Positions 11,553 through 20,991 of a DNA stretch of 51,813 nt are shown here, in pieces. Position 1 is the stretch's first letter. The number at the start of each line of letters is the position of its first letter. The DNA is taken from assembly GCA_030528055.1 (NCBI GenBank), contig JAUMZQ010000016.1:1-51813 (forward strand). The letters are read 5' to 3'. The position numbers and the translations under genes are program-made. The notes under the pieces were generated by a model, which was given only the letters and a program-made list of their open reading frames with translations, ran no database searches and was not told the origin of the DNA. The DNA is from Streptococcus sp. (GTDB lineage Bacteria > Bacillota > Bacilli > Lactobacillales > Streptococcaceae).

Positions 11553-12224
11553 ATGACTTCACTAAGATTTCAATCGGTTTTCGATATTATTGGACCAGTT
11601 ATGATTGGACCATCCAGTAGTCATACTGCTGGTGCTGTTCGAATTGGGAAAATTGTTGCGTCTATTTTTAACGATAAACCAACAGAAGTAGAGTTTCAAC
11701 TATTCAATTCTTTTGCAAAAACTTATCGTGGTCACGGAACTGATTTAGCACTTGTTGCAGGTATTTTAGGAATGGATACAGATGATCCTAATATTCCTAA
11801 GAGTCTTGAAATTGCACATCAAAGAGGTATAAAAATTGTCTGGACCATTCAAAAAGATAGCAATGCCCCACATCCCAATACGACCAAAATTACCATTAAA
11901 AATGAATTCAAAACAATTAGTGTCACTGGAATATCAATAGGTGGGGGAAACATTCAGGTGACTGAATTAAATGGTTTCTCTGTTTCGCTCAGTATGAATA
12001 CACCAACCATTATCATCGTCCATCAAGATATTCCTGGTATGATTGCCCATGTCACAGATTCTCTTTCTCGTTACGACATCAATATCGCACAAATGAATGT
12101 TACTCGAGAAAAAGCAGGAGAAAAAGCAATTATGATTATCGAAGTTGACAGCCGAAATTGTGAAGAAGCTATTGAAGAAATTAAAAAAATTCCTCATCTT
12201 CACAACGTCAACTTTTTCAAATAG
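11553..12224 (+). CDS. sdaAB: L-serine dehydratase, beta subunit
   Basis: The 223-residue beta subunit partners the iron-sulfur alpha subunit encoded next to it to convert L-serine to pyruvate and ammonia. The N-terminal serine-dehydratase beta motif (DIIGPVMIGPSSSHTAGAVRIG) and a C-terminal ACT regulatory domain (IIIVHQDIPGMIAHVTDSLSRYDINIAQMN) are clear. The split two-subunit form is typical of Gram-positive bacteria. The gene has an AAGGAGGG ribosome-binding site and is followed after 8 bases by sdaAA. Confidence 0.96.
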   Translation: MTSLRFQSVFDIIGPVMIGPSSSHTAGAVRIGKIVASIFNDKPTEVEFQLFNSFAKTYRGHGTDLALVAGILGMDTDDPNIPKSLEIAHQRGIKIVWTIQKDSNAPHPNTTKITIKNEFKTISVTGISIGGGNIQVTELNGFSVSLSMNTPTIIIVHQDIPGMIAHVTDSLSRYDINIAQMNVTREKAGEKAIMIIEVDSRNCEEAIEEIKKIPHLHNVNFFK

Positions 12225-12232
12225 GAGACAAT

Positions 12233-13105
12233 ATGTTTTATTCAATAAAAGAACTGGTAGAGCAAGCTACCCTAGACTTTCATGGCAATGTCGCAGAACT
12301 AATGATTGCTACAGAATATCAATTAACTGGTCGTGAAAGAGATGAAGTTCTACGATTGATGACTCGAAATTTAGAAGTAATGAAAGCATCAGTTATTTTG
12401 GGCTTAGATGAAAGTCAATCTCGAAGTGGCTTAACAGGCGGTGATGCCGCTAAACTTAATCAATATATCCAAAAAGGAAAAACTTTATCTGACTACACAA
12501 TCCTAACAGCGGCAAAAAATGCTATTGCTGTAAATGAGCACAATGCTAAAATGGGATTAGTTTGTGCCACTCCAACAGCTGGTAGTGCGGGGTGCCTTCC
12601 TGCAGTATTAACAGCTATAATCCACAAGCTCAAATTGACAAAAGAACAACAATTGGAATTTTTATTATCTGCTGGAGCTTTTGGACTAGTTATTGCTAAC
12701 AATGCATCTATTTCAGGAGCAGAAGGTGGTTGTCAAGCAGAGGTAGGATCTGCTGCTGCTATGAGTTCTGCCGCCCTTGTTCTTGCTGCTGGAGGTTCTC
12801 CCTTTCAAGCTAGTCAAGCCATTGCTTTTGTTATCAAAAACATGCTCGGTTTAATTTGTGATCCTGTTGCAGGACTAGTGGAAGTTCCTTGTGTTAAGCG
12901 AAATGCTATGGGAGCTAGTTATGCTTTTGTAGCAGCTGATATGGCTTTAGCAGGAATCGAATCTAAAATTCCTGTTGACGAGGTGATTGATGCTATGTAT
13001 CAAGTTGGTTCAAGTTTACCAACAGCTTTTCGAGAAACTGCAGAAGGTGGACTAGCTATGACTCCTACAGGAAGAAGGCTTTCAAAAGAAATTTTTGGTG
13101 AATAG
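12233..13105 (+). CDS. sdaAA: L-serine dehydratase, alpha subunit (4Fe-4S)
   Basis: This 290-residue catalytic subunit carries the [4Fe-4S] cluster used as a Lewis acid in serine deamination. Three cysteines at positions 167 (GGCQAE), 209 (LICDP) and 220 (VPCVK) have the 42- and 11-residue spacing of the known cluster ligands in single-chain enzymes. The PTAGSAGC motif is also present. It is cotranscribed with sdaAB. A bidirectional terminator lies 60 bases downstream. Confidence 0.97.
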   Translation: MFYSIKELVEQATLDFHGNVAELMIATEYQLTGRERDEVLRLMTRNLEVMKASVILGLDESQSRSGLTGGDAAKLNQYIQKGKTLSDYTILTAAKNAIAVNEHNAKMGLVCATPTAGSAGCLPAVLTAIIHKLKLTKEQQLEFLLSAGAFGLVIANNASISGAEGGCQAEVGSAAAMSSAALVLAAGGSPFQASQAIAFVIKNMLGLICDPVAGLVEVPCVKRNAMGASYAFVAADMALAGIESKIPVDEVIDAMYQVGSSLPTAFRETAEGGLAMTPTGRRLSKEIFGE

Positions 13106-13165
13106 CTTGACACTCTTGTCAATATACTTTACAGATGTATCAACTACTAATTAAAATTGCAAAAT

Positions 13166-13196
13166 AAAAAAGCTACAGTTAAAACTGTAGCTTTTA
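13166..13196. terminator. Bidirectional terminator between sdaAA and the second LysM gene
   Basis: A perfect GCTACAGTT / AACTGTAGC stem is flanked by AAAAA on the left and TTTT on the right, so it can stop transcription from both convergent genes. Confidence 0.9.
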
Positions 13197-13207
13197 AAAT
13201 TTACTAA

Positions 13208-13813
13208 TTAATAACCCCAAGCTGAAAGCCCTTGTGCATTATAAGCACTGTAAGCTGATTGAATTTGATCATCTACGGTAGCTGTAGATCCCCAACCTGG
13301 CATTGTTTGGAATAAACCGCTAGCTCCTGAAGGATTGTAAGCATCGACTTGACCATTTGATTCACGTGCAATGATATACTCCCAAGTAGAAGCTGACACT
13401 CCTGTCAACTCTGCCATACGTGCTGCTGCATAAGAACCAGTTTCTCCTGCAGTGTTCCCATTACTAAGCGTTCCAGAATAAGTAGTAGCGGGTGCTGCTG
13501 GAGCTTGATAGGTATTGTCTTGTGCTGCAGGCGCTACTTCTGTTGTTGTAACAGCTGTTTCAACTTCCGCAGGTGCAGAATCTACAGATTCTGAATCTAA
13601 TTCAAGTATTTGCCCAACATTGATATGATTAGGATCTGCAATCTTATTTAACTCAATCAATTTTTCAAGAGTTGTGTTTTTCTCTTTAGCGATAGCTGAT
13701 AGGGTATCTCCTGACTCAACAGTATAGGTTTCAGCATTTATAACACCAATACTCAATAAACTACTTGCCGCAACCAATCCTGTCAAAGACCATTTTACTG
13801 ATTTTTTATTCAT
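13208..13813 (-). CDS. Secreted LysM protein with transglycosylase-like C-terminal domain
   Basis: The 201-residue protein has a signal peptide ([18 protein letters not shown]), one LysM domain ([21 protein letters not shown]...VGQILELD), an Ala/Thr/Val/Pro-rich linker, and a C-terminal domain with the catalytic-glutamate motif [30 protein letters not shown], then [13 protein letters not shown]. This looks like the soluble-transglycosylase-like family common in streptococci. LysM proteins of this type belong to the VicRK (WalRK) regulon, and a matching box lies upstream at 13863. Related in design, but not in its C-terminal domain, to the LysM protein at 10697. Confidence 0.88.
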   Translation of the reverse strand: MNKKSVKWSLTGLVAASSLLSIGVINAETYTVESGDTLSAIAKEKNTTLEKLIELNKIADPNHINVGQILELDSESVDSAPAEVETAVTTTEVAPAAQDNTYQAPAAPATTYSGTLSNGNTAGETGSYAAARMAELTGVSASTWEYIIARESNGQVDAYNPSGASGLFQTMPGWGSTATVDDQIQSAYSAYNAQGLSAWGY

Positions 13814-13862
13814 TTAAAAAATAGTTCTCCTTTCAGTAATAACACTATATTACACATAAGTT

Positions 13863-13879
13863 ATTACAAAAAGATTACA
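13863..13879 (-). promoter_or_regulatory. Putative VicR/WalR box upstream of LysM gene
   Basis: On the minus strand TGTAAT-CTTTT-TGTAAT fits the WalR/VicR consensus TGTWAH-N5-TGTWAH exactly. It lies ten bases upstream of a TAATAT -10 (13847-13852), covering the -35 position, as expected for activation. The rest of this 206-base gap holds only a hairpin at 13988-14020 that probably terminates ecfT. Confidence 0.65.
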
Positions 13880-14019
13880 TAACAGAGACAAATATTACAA
13901 CTATATTGAGTTTGTACATTAAAAATCTTATTTTTGGGGTTTTATTGATAAATATTTTTTTTATTAAGTGAAAAAGTAACAATGTAAACTTATACTATTC
14001 TCTAAAATAGATAAATAAG

Positions 14020-14814
14020 TTAAGATTTTAAAAAGAAAAGTATCAAACCAAAAATAATAAAAGTTACAATAGCTAAACTATCTGCTTTCTTCCAATCCAA
14101 CTGCCGATAACGACTACGTCCTTCTCCTCCACTGTATCCACGCGCTTCCATTGCAATTGCCAGTGCGTCTGCTCGCTTAAAACTAGAAGCAAAGAGAGGA
14201 ATTAAAATAGGAATAATTGATTTAATTTTCTGTACAATATTCCCTTCGCCAAAATCAACTCCTCGTGCTTTTTGAGCATTCATAATACGTGTGGTATCAT
14301 CCATCAGTGTTGGTACAAAACGCAAACTCATAGAAAGCATCAAACCAATTTCATGGACAGGAACTTTAAAAATTTTTAAGGGCTTTAACATAGACTCTAT
14401 CGCATCTGACAAACTCAAAGGAGTAGTGGTTACACTTAAAAGTGTTGATAAAAAAATAATGAGCACAAAACGACTAAAGATGATACCCGCTTGCTCTAAT
14501 CCAACTTCTGTAATTTTTATGAATAAAAATTGGAACAAAACCTTCCCACCAGAAATAAAAAATAGCTGAAACAGCGTTGTAAATCCAATGATAAAAATCA
14601 TTGAACGGATGCCTTTTAGAAAAAAAACAAAAGAAATTCTTGAGAGAAATAACAAAAGAAAAACAAAAATAAAAGTCAAAGAATTAGTAACCAAATTATT
14701 TGCCCAAAAAATAATAATGATAAATAGAAACATGGCTAATAATTTGCTACGAGGGTCTAGACGATGAATAATTGAATTTCCTGAAATATAACGTCCTAAA
14801 ATGAATTTATCCAT
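14020..14814 (-). CDS. ecfT: ECF transporter transmembrane component EcfT
   Basis: EcfT is the transmembrane coupling protein of group II energy-coupling-factor importers, shared by many vitamin-binding S components. The 264-residue product has several transmembrane segments and the two cytoplasmic coupling-helix motifs around [11 protein letters not shown] and [14 protein letters not shown] place the start at the ATG at 14814, which has AAGGAG and overlaps the ecfA2 stop codon by eight bases; a longer frame begins seven codons earlier. It is the last gene of the ecfA1-ecfA2-ecfT set. No S component is encoded here. Confidence 0.94.
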   Translation of the reverse strand: MDKFILGRYISGNSIIHRLDPRSKLLAMFLFIIIIFWANNLVTNSLTFIFVFLLLFLSRISFVFFLKGIRSMIFIIGFTTLFQLFFISGGKVLFQFLFIKITEVGLEQAGIIFSRFVLIIFLSTLLSVTTTPLSLSDAIESMLKPLKIFKVPVHEIGLMLSMSLRFVPTLMDDTTRIMNAQKARGVDFGEGNIVQKIKSIIPILIPLFASSFKRADALAIAMEARGYSGGEGRSRYRQLDWKKADSLAIVTFIIFGLILFFLKS

Positions 14815-15646
14815 GAAGCATCTCCTTAAATTCATCTATGGTAACTGGATAACGAGCAAAATTGACCCCTTTTACAGCTAACTCTTGTGCAAATTTAGTT
14901 ATTTTTGGAACACCCAACTGTATACTTTCCATAAATTCAATATCTTGAAAAACTTGTTTAGGAGTTCCTGTTTTAATAACTCTTCCAGCTTCTAGCACAT
15001 ATACTGTATCCGCAAAATTCGCCACATCATCCATAAGATGAGTTACTAATACAATCGTCATACCTGATTGATGTAACTCTTTAAAAATAGCCATCAACTC
15101 TTTGCGTCCTGCTGGATCTAGACCCGCTGTCGGTTCATCTAATACTAAAACATCTGGTTCCATCGCTAAAATGCCAGCAATGGCTACTCTACGCATTTGT
15201 CCACCAGACAATTCAAAAGGATTATGATTAAACAAGTCTTCAGAAATTCCTACTAAGTGTAATTTTTTTCGTGCGGTGTCCTCTGCTTCTTCTCTGGAAA
15301 CCCCAAAATTTTGAGGTCCAAATGCTACATCTTTTAACACTGTTTCCTCAAAAACTTGGTTCTCTGCAAATTGAAAAACAAGTCCAACTTTTTTTCGTAC
15401 TTTTTTTATATCTTTATTAGCTGATGTAGGAGTGATTTGAATGTCATCAATCTGCACACTTCCTTGACTCGGTATTAATAAACCGTTGAGTAGTTGCAAA
15501 AGTGTTGATTTGCCACTGCCTGTATGACCAATTAGCGCTGTATAGCTTCCCTCTTTGATTTCCGCATTTACTTCAAAAAGAGCTGATTCTGAAAAAGGGG
15601 TTCCCGCTTGATAGACGTAGTTAATGTTTTCTAAAGTAATGCCCAT
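14807..15646 (-). CDS. ecfA2: ECF transporter ATPase EcfA2
   Basis: This 279-residue ATPase is the second of the paired energy-coupling-factor ATPases. Walker [14 protein letters not shown]-loop ([28 protein letters not shown]), signature [13 protein letters not shown] and Walker [13 protein letters not shown] are intact. The FAENQ motif is characteristic of EcfA2. It overlaps ecfA1 by 16 bases and ecfT by eight. Confidence 0.96.
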   Translation of the reverse strand: MGITLENINYVYQAGTPFSESALFEVNAEIKEGSYTALIGHTGSGKSTLLQLLNGLLIPSQGSVQIDDIQITPTSANKDIKKVRKKVGLVFQFAENQVFEETVLKDVAFGPQNFGVSREEAEDTARKKLHLVGISEDLFNHNPFELSGGQMRRVAIAGILAMEPDVLVLDEPTAGLDPAGRKELMAIFKELHQSGMTIVLVTHLMDDVANFADTVYVLEAGRVIKTGTPKQVFQDIEFMESIQLGVPKITKFAQELAVKGVNFARYPVTIDEFKEMLHG

Positions 15647-16458
15647 AGTTCTTCCTGTAGTTCCTGTTCGGTTACATAGTGTTTAGGTAGTGAAAAACCC
15701 ATCTGATTCAAAGCAAATTTAACCTGATTCACAAAGGGTTGATCTAAGCCCAATTCCTCCAAATCTTCTCGAGAAAATAGTTCTCTCGGATGACTAATTG
15801 ATTCAATCTGACCTTTTTTCATTACCAAAACGCGATCACTTAATGAAATTTCCTCTAAATCATGAGTAATAGAAATAACTGTCAGTCGGTGTTGATTCTT
15901 AATATTTTTAACCGTTTGGATTAGCTCCAAGCGTCCTTCTGGATCAAGCATGCTAGTCGCTTCATCAAGGATAATAATGTTTGGTCTTAAAGCGATGACT
16001 CCCGCAATAGCGACTCTTTGTTTCTGTCCGCCGGAAAGACGTGCTGGTTCTTTTTCCTTAAACTTCTCCATTCCAACTAGTTCTAGGGCTTGATGAATTC
16101 TTTCCTTCATCTCTGAATAAGGAATTCCTTGATTTTCCAATCCAAAGGCAACATCATCTTCTACAGTCGCTCCAACAAATTGATTATCTGGATTTTGGAA
16201 AACCATCCCAATCTGACGGCGCTTTTCCCAAACATTTTCAGCTGTCAAGGAATCACCAGATATAATAATATCCCCGCTCTCTGCTTTCAACAAGCCATCC
16301 ATTAAACGAACCATGGTGGATTTTCCACTCCCATTGTGTCCGACAATAGATAGCCACTCGCCTTCTTTAATCTGGAAAGAAACGTCATTTAAAATATAAT
16401 TCTCTGAATCATTTGTATATTTGTATTTAAGGTTTTTTATTTCAATAATATTGTTCAT
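15631..16458 (-). CDS. ecfA1: ECF transporter ATPase EcfA1
   Basis: The 275-residue first ECF ATPase has Walker [13 protein letters not shown], the typical Q-loop [26 protein letters not shown], signature [13 protein letters not shown] and Walker [14 protein letters not shown]. It forms the heterodimeric engine with EcfA2. It starts two bases after pgsA ends, continuing the operon. Confidence 0.96.
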   Translation of the reverse strand: MNNIIEIKNLKYKYTNDSENYILNDVSFQIKEGEWLSIVGHNGSGKSTMVRLMDGLLKAESGDIIISGDSLTAENVWEKRRQIGMVFQNPDNQFVGATVEDDVAFGLENQGIPYSEMKERIHQALELVGMEKFKEKEPARLSGGQKQRVAIAGVIALRPNIIILDEATSMLDPEGRLELIQTVKNIKNQHRLTVISITHDLEEISLSDRVLVMKKGQIESISHPRELFSREDLEELGLDQPFVNQVKFALNQMGFSLPKHYVTEQELQEELWALL

Positions 16459-16460
16459 AA

Positions 16461-16997
16461 TTATTTAAATGTATCTTTGAAAAGATAGGCACTCCCTTTA
16501 AAATACTCATAGCCCGAATAAATAGTAAACAGTAATGAAATGTATAGAAAAATTTTTCCAATAATAAAGAAATGGCATAATAATAAAGTGATAGCTAACA
16601 TTTGTGTAGCTGTTTTTATTTTTCCTGGCATCGCCGCTGCAAGAACTGTTCCACCTTTTTCAACGAGTAGTAATCGCAGACCTGTAACTGCTAGTTCACG
16701 GCAAATAATAATTGCTACAACCCATGCAGGTGCAAATCTCAACTCAACTAACATAATCAAAGCTGTCATGACCAATAGTTTATCTGCCATCGGATCTGCA
16801 AATTTTCCAAAATTAGTAACAACTTGACATTTACGAGCAAGGTAGCCATCTATGTAGTCGGTCAAACTTGCAATAACAAAAATGATTCCTGCTATAACAT
16901 GAAGATTACTATTCTTTATAGTTAGTAAAATGACAAAAATAGGGATAAATGCAATTCGAATTAACGTTAAGGCATTGGGGATATTTTCTTTTTTCAT
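16461..16997 (-). CDS. pgsA: CDP-diacylglycerol--glycerol-3-phosphate 3-phosphatidyltransferase
   Basis: PgsA makes phosphatidylglycerol phosphate, the committed step to phosphatidylglycerol. The 178-residue membrane protein carries the CDP-alcohol phosphotransferase motif D-G-x2-A-R-x8-G-x3-D-x3-D as DGYLARKCQVVTNFGKFADPMAD, with about five transmembrane segments. It lies between rodZ and ecfA1 in one operon. Confidence 0.96.
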   Translation of the reverse strand: MKKENIPNALTLIRIAFIPIFVILLTIKNSNLHVIAGIIFVIASLTDYIDGYLARKCQVVTNFGKFADPMADKLLVMTALIMLVELRFAPAWVVAIIICRELAVTGLRLLLVEKGGTVLAAAMPGKIKTATQMLAITLLLCHFFIIGKIFLYISLLFTIYSGYEYFKGSAYLFKDTFK

Positions 16998-17012
16998 GGT
17001 TCATCCTTTATA

Positions 17013-17843
17013 TTATTGGGTAATTATCAAAGTGATTGTTCCACTTTCACTAGTTAGAGTAGAGGTATCTATTTTTTGATCGTCCACCATAACAGATACA
17101 TTTGATGTCACTCCTAAAGTAATCGTTGTGGTAGTTCCTGAAGAGAGCGTTACAGTCTGACTCGGATTGTCAGCAGACAAAGTTGTACCATCTGCTAAAC
17201 TTGTGTCAGATACACTGATCCAACTAGAAGAAGTATTCTCTTTTATAGATAGTTTCAACTGAGCAGTTTGATTAGCTCCTGTTACTGTTGCAGTTAAATT
17301 GCTTCCTGAACCACTTACTTCTATTTTTTTATTGGAAAGACTGGAACTAGTTGATGCTACTGAAGATGACTGTGATGTTTTGCTAGAACTTTGGCTAGTT
17401 GTTTCTGAAACAAGCGTATACTGAGTTGCTGGCTTAAAAAGCCAGTCATTACTTTTAGCATATGTCCACATATAGTAAGTTACAAATATAACAATACAAA
17501 AAGCAACGAGCAATAGATAAAACAAGGGAAGAAAAGAAGATTTACGCTTATTCTTTCTACTTCGAAAATCTTCTCCATCTGCCAATTCCACTTCCTCATA
17601 GACAATCATTCTCCCCTCTTCATAGGCATCAAGGATAATAGATTCATCTAAATCCACCGCCCAAGCATATTTTCTTAAAAAACTTCGAGCGTAGAAAGGG
17701 CTTGGTAGCCGATCATAATCATTGTTTTCTATTGCCTCTAACAGTTCGATTTGAATATCTGTTTTGTTAGCTAAATCCTCCAAGCTCAAACCTTGATCCA
17801 TTCGAGCAAGTTTTAATACTTCTCCTATCGTTTTCTTTCTCAT
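17013..17843 (-). CDS. rodZ: RodZ-like cell-shape protein
   Basis: This 276-residue bitopic membrane protein links cytoplasmic shape factors to the peripheral wall-synthesis machinery. It has an N-terminal helix-turn-helix domain (IGEVLKLARMDQGLSLEDLANKTDIQ, followed by PSPFYARSFLRKYA), a basic patch (RSRKNKRKSS), one transmembrane helix near residues 102-124, a serine/threonine-rich external linker (about 145-175) and a C-terminal beta-rich DUF4115-like domain. It lies between ymfH and pgsA, as in S. pneumoniae. Confidence 0.9.
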   Translation of the reverse strand: MRKKTIGEVLKLARMDQGLSLEDLANKTDIQIELLEAIENNDYDRLPSPFYARSFLRKYAWAVDLDESIILDAYEEGRMIVYEEVELADGEDFRSRKNKRKSSFLPLFYLLLVAFCIVIFVTYYMWTYAKSNDWLFKPATQYTLVSETTSQSSSKTSQSSSVASTSSSLSNKKIEVSGSGSNLTATVTGANQTAQLKLSIKENTSSSWISVSDTSLADGTTLSADNPSQTVTLSSGTTTTITLGVTSNVSVMVDDQKIDTSTLTSESGTITLIITQ

Positions 17844-17910
17844 ACGTACAACCTTCTATCCTATTGCATGTTACATCCTATTTTAGCAAAATTTTCAGAG
17901 ATTACTGACA

Positions 17911-19206
17911 TTATTTTGGAAAAATAGTAAAATCTGTCATATCACACTGATCAATAAAACGATGACCAACTTTTATGACATCACTTAAACTAATATCTTG
18001 TAAAATTTTTGGTAAATCAAATAAATTTTCACCCTTTAAATGAGGTTCATATTGTGTAGCAATATATTCCAAAGAGTTTAACCCATGTAAAAAATCACCA
18101 AACATCTCACTTTTTATAATATCCAAATGTTCCTCGGACACGTCCGCATCTTGTTCAAATTTCTTGATTGCTGAACGAAATTGATGTGATAGCCAAACAG
18201 GTTCTTGACTATCCATTGTCAACATAACAAAATGAAATTCCTTTTCTACCTCAACCTCTACGGAGAGAGAAGTGTCTATTTTCCCTATTTCATATAAAGA
18301 TTGAAATCGTTTAGAAGTCCAACCAAACATCATGGCAAACAATAATTTTAAAGTTGTCTTGTAGCGGTATAGTTCCGTTTCTTCTATCTGATTTTTTCCT
18401 CTAATTCCAATGGCTAATTTAGGACTGGCCACTTCCATTCGGTAGGTTCCTGTAGGAATAACCTCTTCTAATTTCAAATCTTGCTTCTGAATAATTGGTT
18501 CATCTACAAGGGTATTACCAGCATTTTGCTGTTCAACAATCTTCTTAAATACTTCTTTTGCATCGAAATTTCCAACAATAAATAAATTCATATTAGAAGG
18601 GGTATAAAAAGTATTGAAATTTTCCTCCAACTTTTCTGCTGTAATTTCCGAAATAGATTCCTTGGTTCCTGCAATGTCGTTTGACAATGGTGTGTTAGGA
18701 TAAAGATTACTCAAAGCACTAAAGAAGAGACGATAATCAGGATTATCTTGATACATTTCAATTTCTTGTTGGATTATTTTTCTCTCGTGGTCAATAGAAG
18801 TTTTATTAAAATAAGCCTGTGCTACCAATTCCTGTAACAAAGCTATATTTTCCAACACGTTTTCTGTTGCTGAAAAAAGGTAGCTCGTCTTAGTAAAACT
18901 AGTAAAGGCATTGCTTTCTGCACCAAATCGCGTAAATTTTTGTAAAAAATCTTCTCCATCCTCTTTCTCAAATAGCTTGTGTTCCAAGAAATGAGCTATT
19001 CCTGCTGGATGATGGACCCATTCTCCTGTTTCACGTGAAACAAAATCAGTATCAATAGAGCCAAAGTTTGTTGTTATAATCCCATAAGTTTCATAGAAAT
19101 CGTTCTTGGGTAAAAGGACTAACTGAAGTCCATTCGTCAATGTTGCACGATAAACGGTTTCATCAACTGCTACATATTTGACTTTTTCTAACTCGTTATG
19201 ATGCAT
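17911..19206 (-). CDS. M16-family zinc peptidase, YmfH-like
   Basis: The 431-residue protein has an intact inverted zinc motif HFLEH (HxxEH, near residue 70) with a downstream glutamate region (ERKIIQQEIEMYQDNP), so it is probably the active member of the pair with the upstream gene. I use the ATG at 19206 (TAATG overlap with the upstream stop, AAGGGA before it) rather than a start 14 codons earlier. A perfect parS sequence is embedded in its coding region at 19027-19042. Substrate unknown; YmfF/YmfH homologues form heterodimers. Confidence 0.87.
   Translation of the reverse strand: MHHNELEKVKYVAVDETVYRATLTNGLQLVLLPKNDFYETYGIITTNFGSIDTDFVSRETGEWVHHPAGIAHFLEHKLFEKEDGEDFLQKFTRFGAESNAFTSFTKTSYLFSATENVLENIALLQELVAQAYFNKTSIDHERKIIQQEIEMYQDNPDYRLFFSALSNLYPNTPLSNDIAGTKESISEITAEKLEENFNTFYTPSNMNLFIVGNFDAKEVFKKIVEQQNAGNTLVDEPIIQKQDLKLEEVIPTGTYRMEVASPKLAIGIRGKNQIEETELYRYKTTLKLLFAMMFGWTSKRFQSLYEIGKIDTSLSVEVEVEKEFHFVMLTMDSQEPVWLSHQFRSAIKKFEQDADVSEEHLDIIKSEMFGDFLHGLNSLEYIATQYEPHLKGENLFDLPKILQDISLSDVIKVGHRFIDQCDMTDFTIFPK
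19027..19042. promoter_or_regulatory. parS centromere site (perfect)
   Basis: The 16-base palindrome TGTTTCACGTGAAACA matches the Firmicute ParB-binding consensus exactly. It lies inside the M16 peptidase gene, about 16 kb left of dnaA. The cognate parB gene is at 34230. Confidence 0.93.
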
Positions 19207-20453
19207 TATTTCCCTTCCATAAAATAAATAGCTTGTAATTTTAGACAACTAGCAGCTTGAATGATGTCTTCGCGGTTTACTTCTTCTAAAGCCTCCAACC
19301 ATGAATCAATTGATAAAAATTGAGAACCTAATATAGCTGACATATAAGAGCGTTCGATTAAGGTGTTTTGGCGGTCTTGAGCCAAAAGCATAGAGTTTTT
19401 TATCATTTTTTTGGTATGTTCTAATTCTTCTTCCAAAAAATTGCCTCTTTTCAAATCAGAAATTTGACGGTTTACTAGAGAAAAAGTTTTAGTCCGATTT
19501 TTACGATCAATTCCAGCGTAAATACGTAGCATCCCTGAAAAAATATCAAAGTGACTTGAAATAGTATATGCTAAGCCAGCTTTCTCTCGTATATTAGTAA
19601 ATAATTTTGAATGAGCAAAACCACCTAGCAATCCATTTAATACCACTAATGGAATGTGCTCTGCATCTCCATACTGAATAGAAAAATGATAAGCTAGTTC
19701 CAGAATAGATTGATGCACATCTTTTTGATCCAAGTTTTCTCGTAAAATATTAGAATATTCTTGTTGATAATTCAATCGAATCGCTTGTTTACGCCCCTCA
19801 AAACCAAACTCTTCTACTATTTCACGAATAGCAATTTCATTAAAATCACCAATAAAGAAAAAATCTATCTGGTCTTTCTTTAACATGTCTTGAAATATTT
19901 GAAAACTACTTTCAGCAGTCTCTTTCTGCAACAATTCTATCGTAGCAACACGAGGAATCTGCATTTCTTCAGCGTCATAATATAGCTTGTCCAATTCCCT
20001 ATGCGCGTGATAAAAATGATTTTCAATTTCGGCCTCTAAATCATTTAAAATGTTTTTCTTTTCAATTTCGAAAGTCTTTGTATCAAAAGCATGATTTTCA
20101 ACCAACGGAGAAAAAAGTGTTGTTTTTAAAAAGTCTAATATATCAGTTGTTAACGCGTTTTTTCTACTTAAAAAAGTATCTTTTACAAAAGACAGGTTTA
20201 TATCCACATAATGCATCAAACCTCTTTTTGATAGATTGGTAGAATAATTCGCTCCATAAAGTGCTGCCAAACGTTCTCTAAATTTCTGAGACGTTGGATA
20301 AACTTGATTAGCAGTCTCCAACATACTAGCAGCTAAAACCCTTCCCGCAATAGTGGACGCAGATATAGGGGAGGAAAAACGAACTCTGATTTTATTTGTT
20401 TTAAATTTTTTAGATTTGATAAAGTGAAGTTGAACACCCTTTGTTATTTCCAT
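19206..20453 (-). CDS. M16-family peptidase-like protein lacking the zinc motif, YmfF-like
   Basis: The roughly 415-residue protein has the M16 fold signature but no HxxEH: the matching position reads RVLAASMLETANQVYP. It is therefore probably the non-catalytic partner of the YmfH-like protein encoded immediately downstream. I prefer the ATG at 20453, preceded by GAGGGG, to the ATG at 20468. It heads the minus-strand operon running to ecfT and is divergent from yaaA-recF. Confidence 0.84.
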   Translation of the reverse strand: MEITKGVQLHFIKSKKFKTNKIRVRFSSPISASTIAGRVLAASMLETANQVYPTSQKFRERLAALYGANYSTNLSKRGLMHYVDINLSFVKDTFLSRKNALTTDILDFLKTTLFSPLVENHAFDTKTFEIEKKNILNDLEAEIENHFYHAHRELDKLYYDAEEMQIPRVATIELLQKETAESSFQIFQDMLKKDQIDFFFIGDFNEIAIREIVEEFGFEGRKQAIRLNYQQEYSNILRENLDQKDVHQSILELAYHFSIQYGDAEHIPLVVLNGLLGGFAHSKLFTNIREKAGLAYTISSHFDIFSGMLRIYAGIDRKNRTKTFSLVNRQISDLKRGNFLEEELEHTKKMIKNSMLLAQDRQNTLIERSYMSAILGSQFLSIDSWLEALEEVNREDIIQAASCLKLQAIYFMEGK

Positions 20454-20590
20454 TACACCCCTCATCATAAGTAATATAGACTTTCATTATACCACGAAAT
20501 CAAATCAATTGTTTATCTCAAAATTAGTTTTAAAAATTAAAACGTTTTCTTACTTTAAAACGAGAAATATTCTTTTTCATTTGCAAATAT

Positions 20591-20598
20591 GGTATAAT
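20591..20598 (+). promoter_or_regulatory. -10 element of yaaA-recF promoter
   Basis: TATAAT at 20593-20598 is preceded by TGG, an extended -10, 20 bases before the yaaA start codon. The -35 region is weak. Confidence 0.6.
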
Positions 20599-20618
20599 GA
20601 CAAAGATTGAGGTGAACA

Positions 20619-20990
20619 ATGGATTATAAATTATTTAGCGAATACATCACATTACAAGCTTTATTAAAAGAACTAGGAATTATTCATAGTGGTGGAGCAA
20701 TTAAAACTTTCTTAAGTGAAAATCAAGTTTTTTTTAACAACCAATTGGAAAATCGTAGAGGTAAAAAAATTCGTATAGGCGATGTTGTGACTATTCCATC
20801 AGAAAACATAAAAGTGAGAATAGTCTCCCCAAATACACAAGAAAAAACAGAACATCAAAAAGAGCTGGACGAAAAAAAACGAGTTTCTGAATTGGTTAAA
20901 TCCATGAATAAAGAAAATAAAAAACAAACTAAAAAACAAAAAACGACAAGAACGAATAAAAAAGCTCCTGTCCGTTTTCCTGGAATCTAG
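20619..20990 (+). CDS. yaaA: S4-domain RNA-binding protein YaaA
   Basis: The 123-residue protein has an S4-like RNA-binding domain ([50 protein letters not shown]) and a very basic lysine-rich C-terminal tail, longer than in most homologues. YaaA sits next to recF in many Firmicutes; its exact function is unsettled, with a ribosome-related role suggested by the fold. recF follows one base after its stop codon, so the two are coupled. GAGGTG precedes the ATG. Confidence 0.85.
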   Translation: MDYKLFSEYITLQALLKELGIIHSGGAIKTFLSENQVFFNNQLENRRGKKIRIGDVVTIPSENIKVRIVSPNTQEKTEHQKELDEKKRVSELVKSMNKENKKQTKKQKTTRTNKKAPVRFPGI

Positions 20991-20991
20991 T

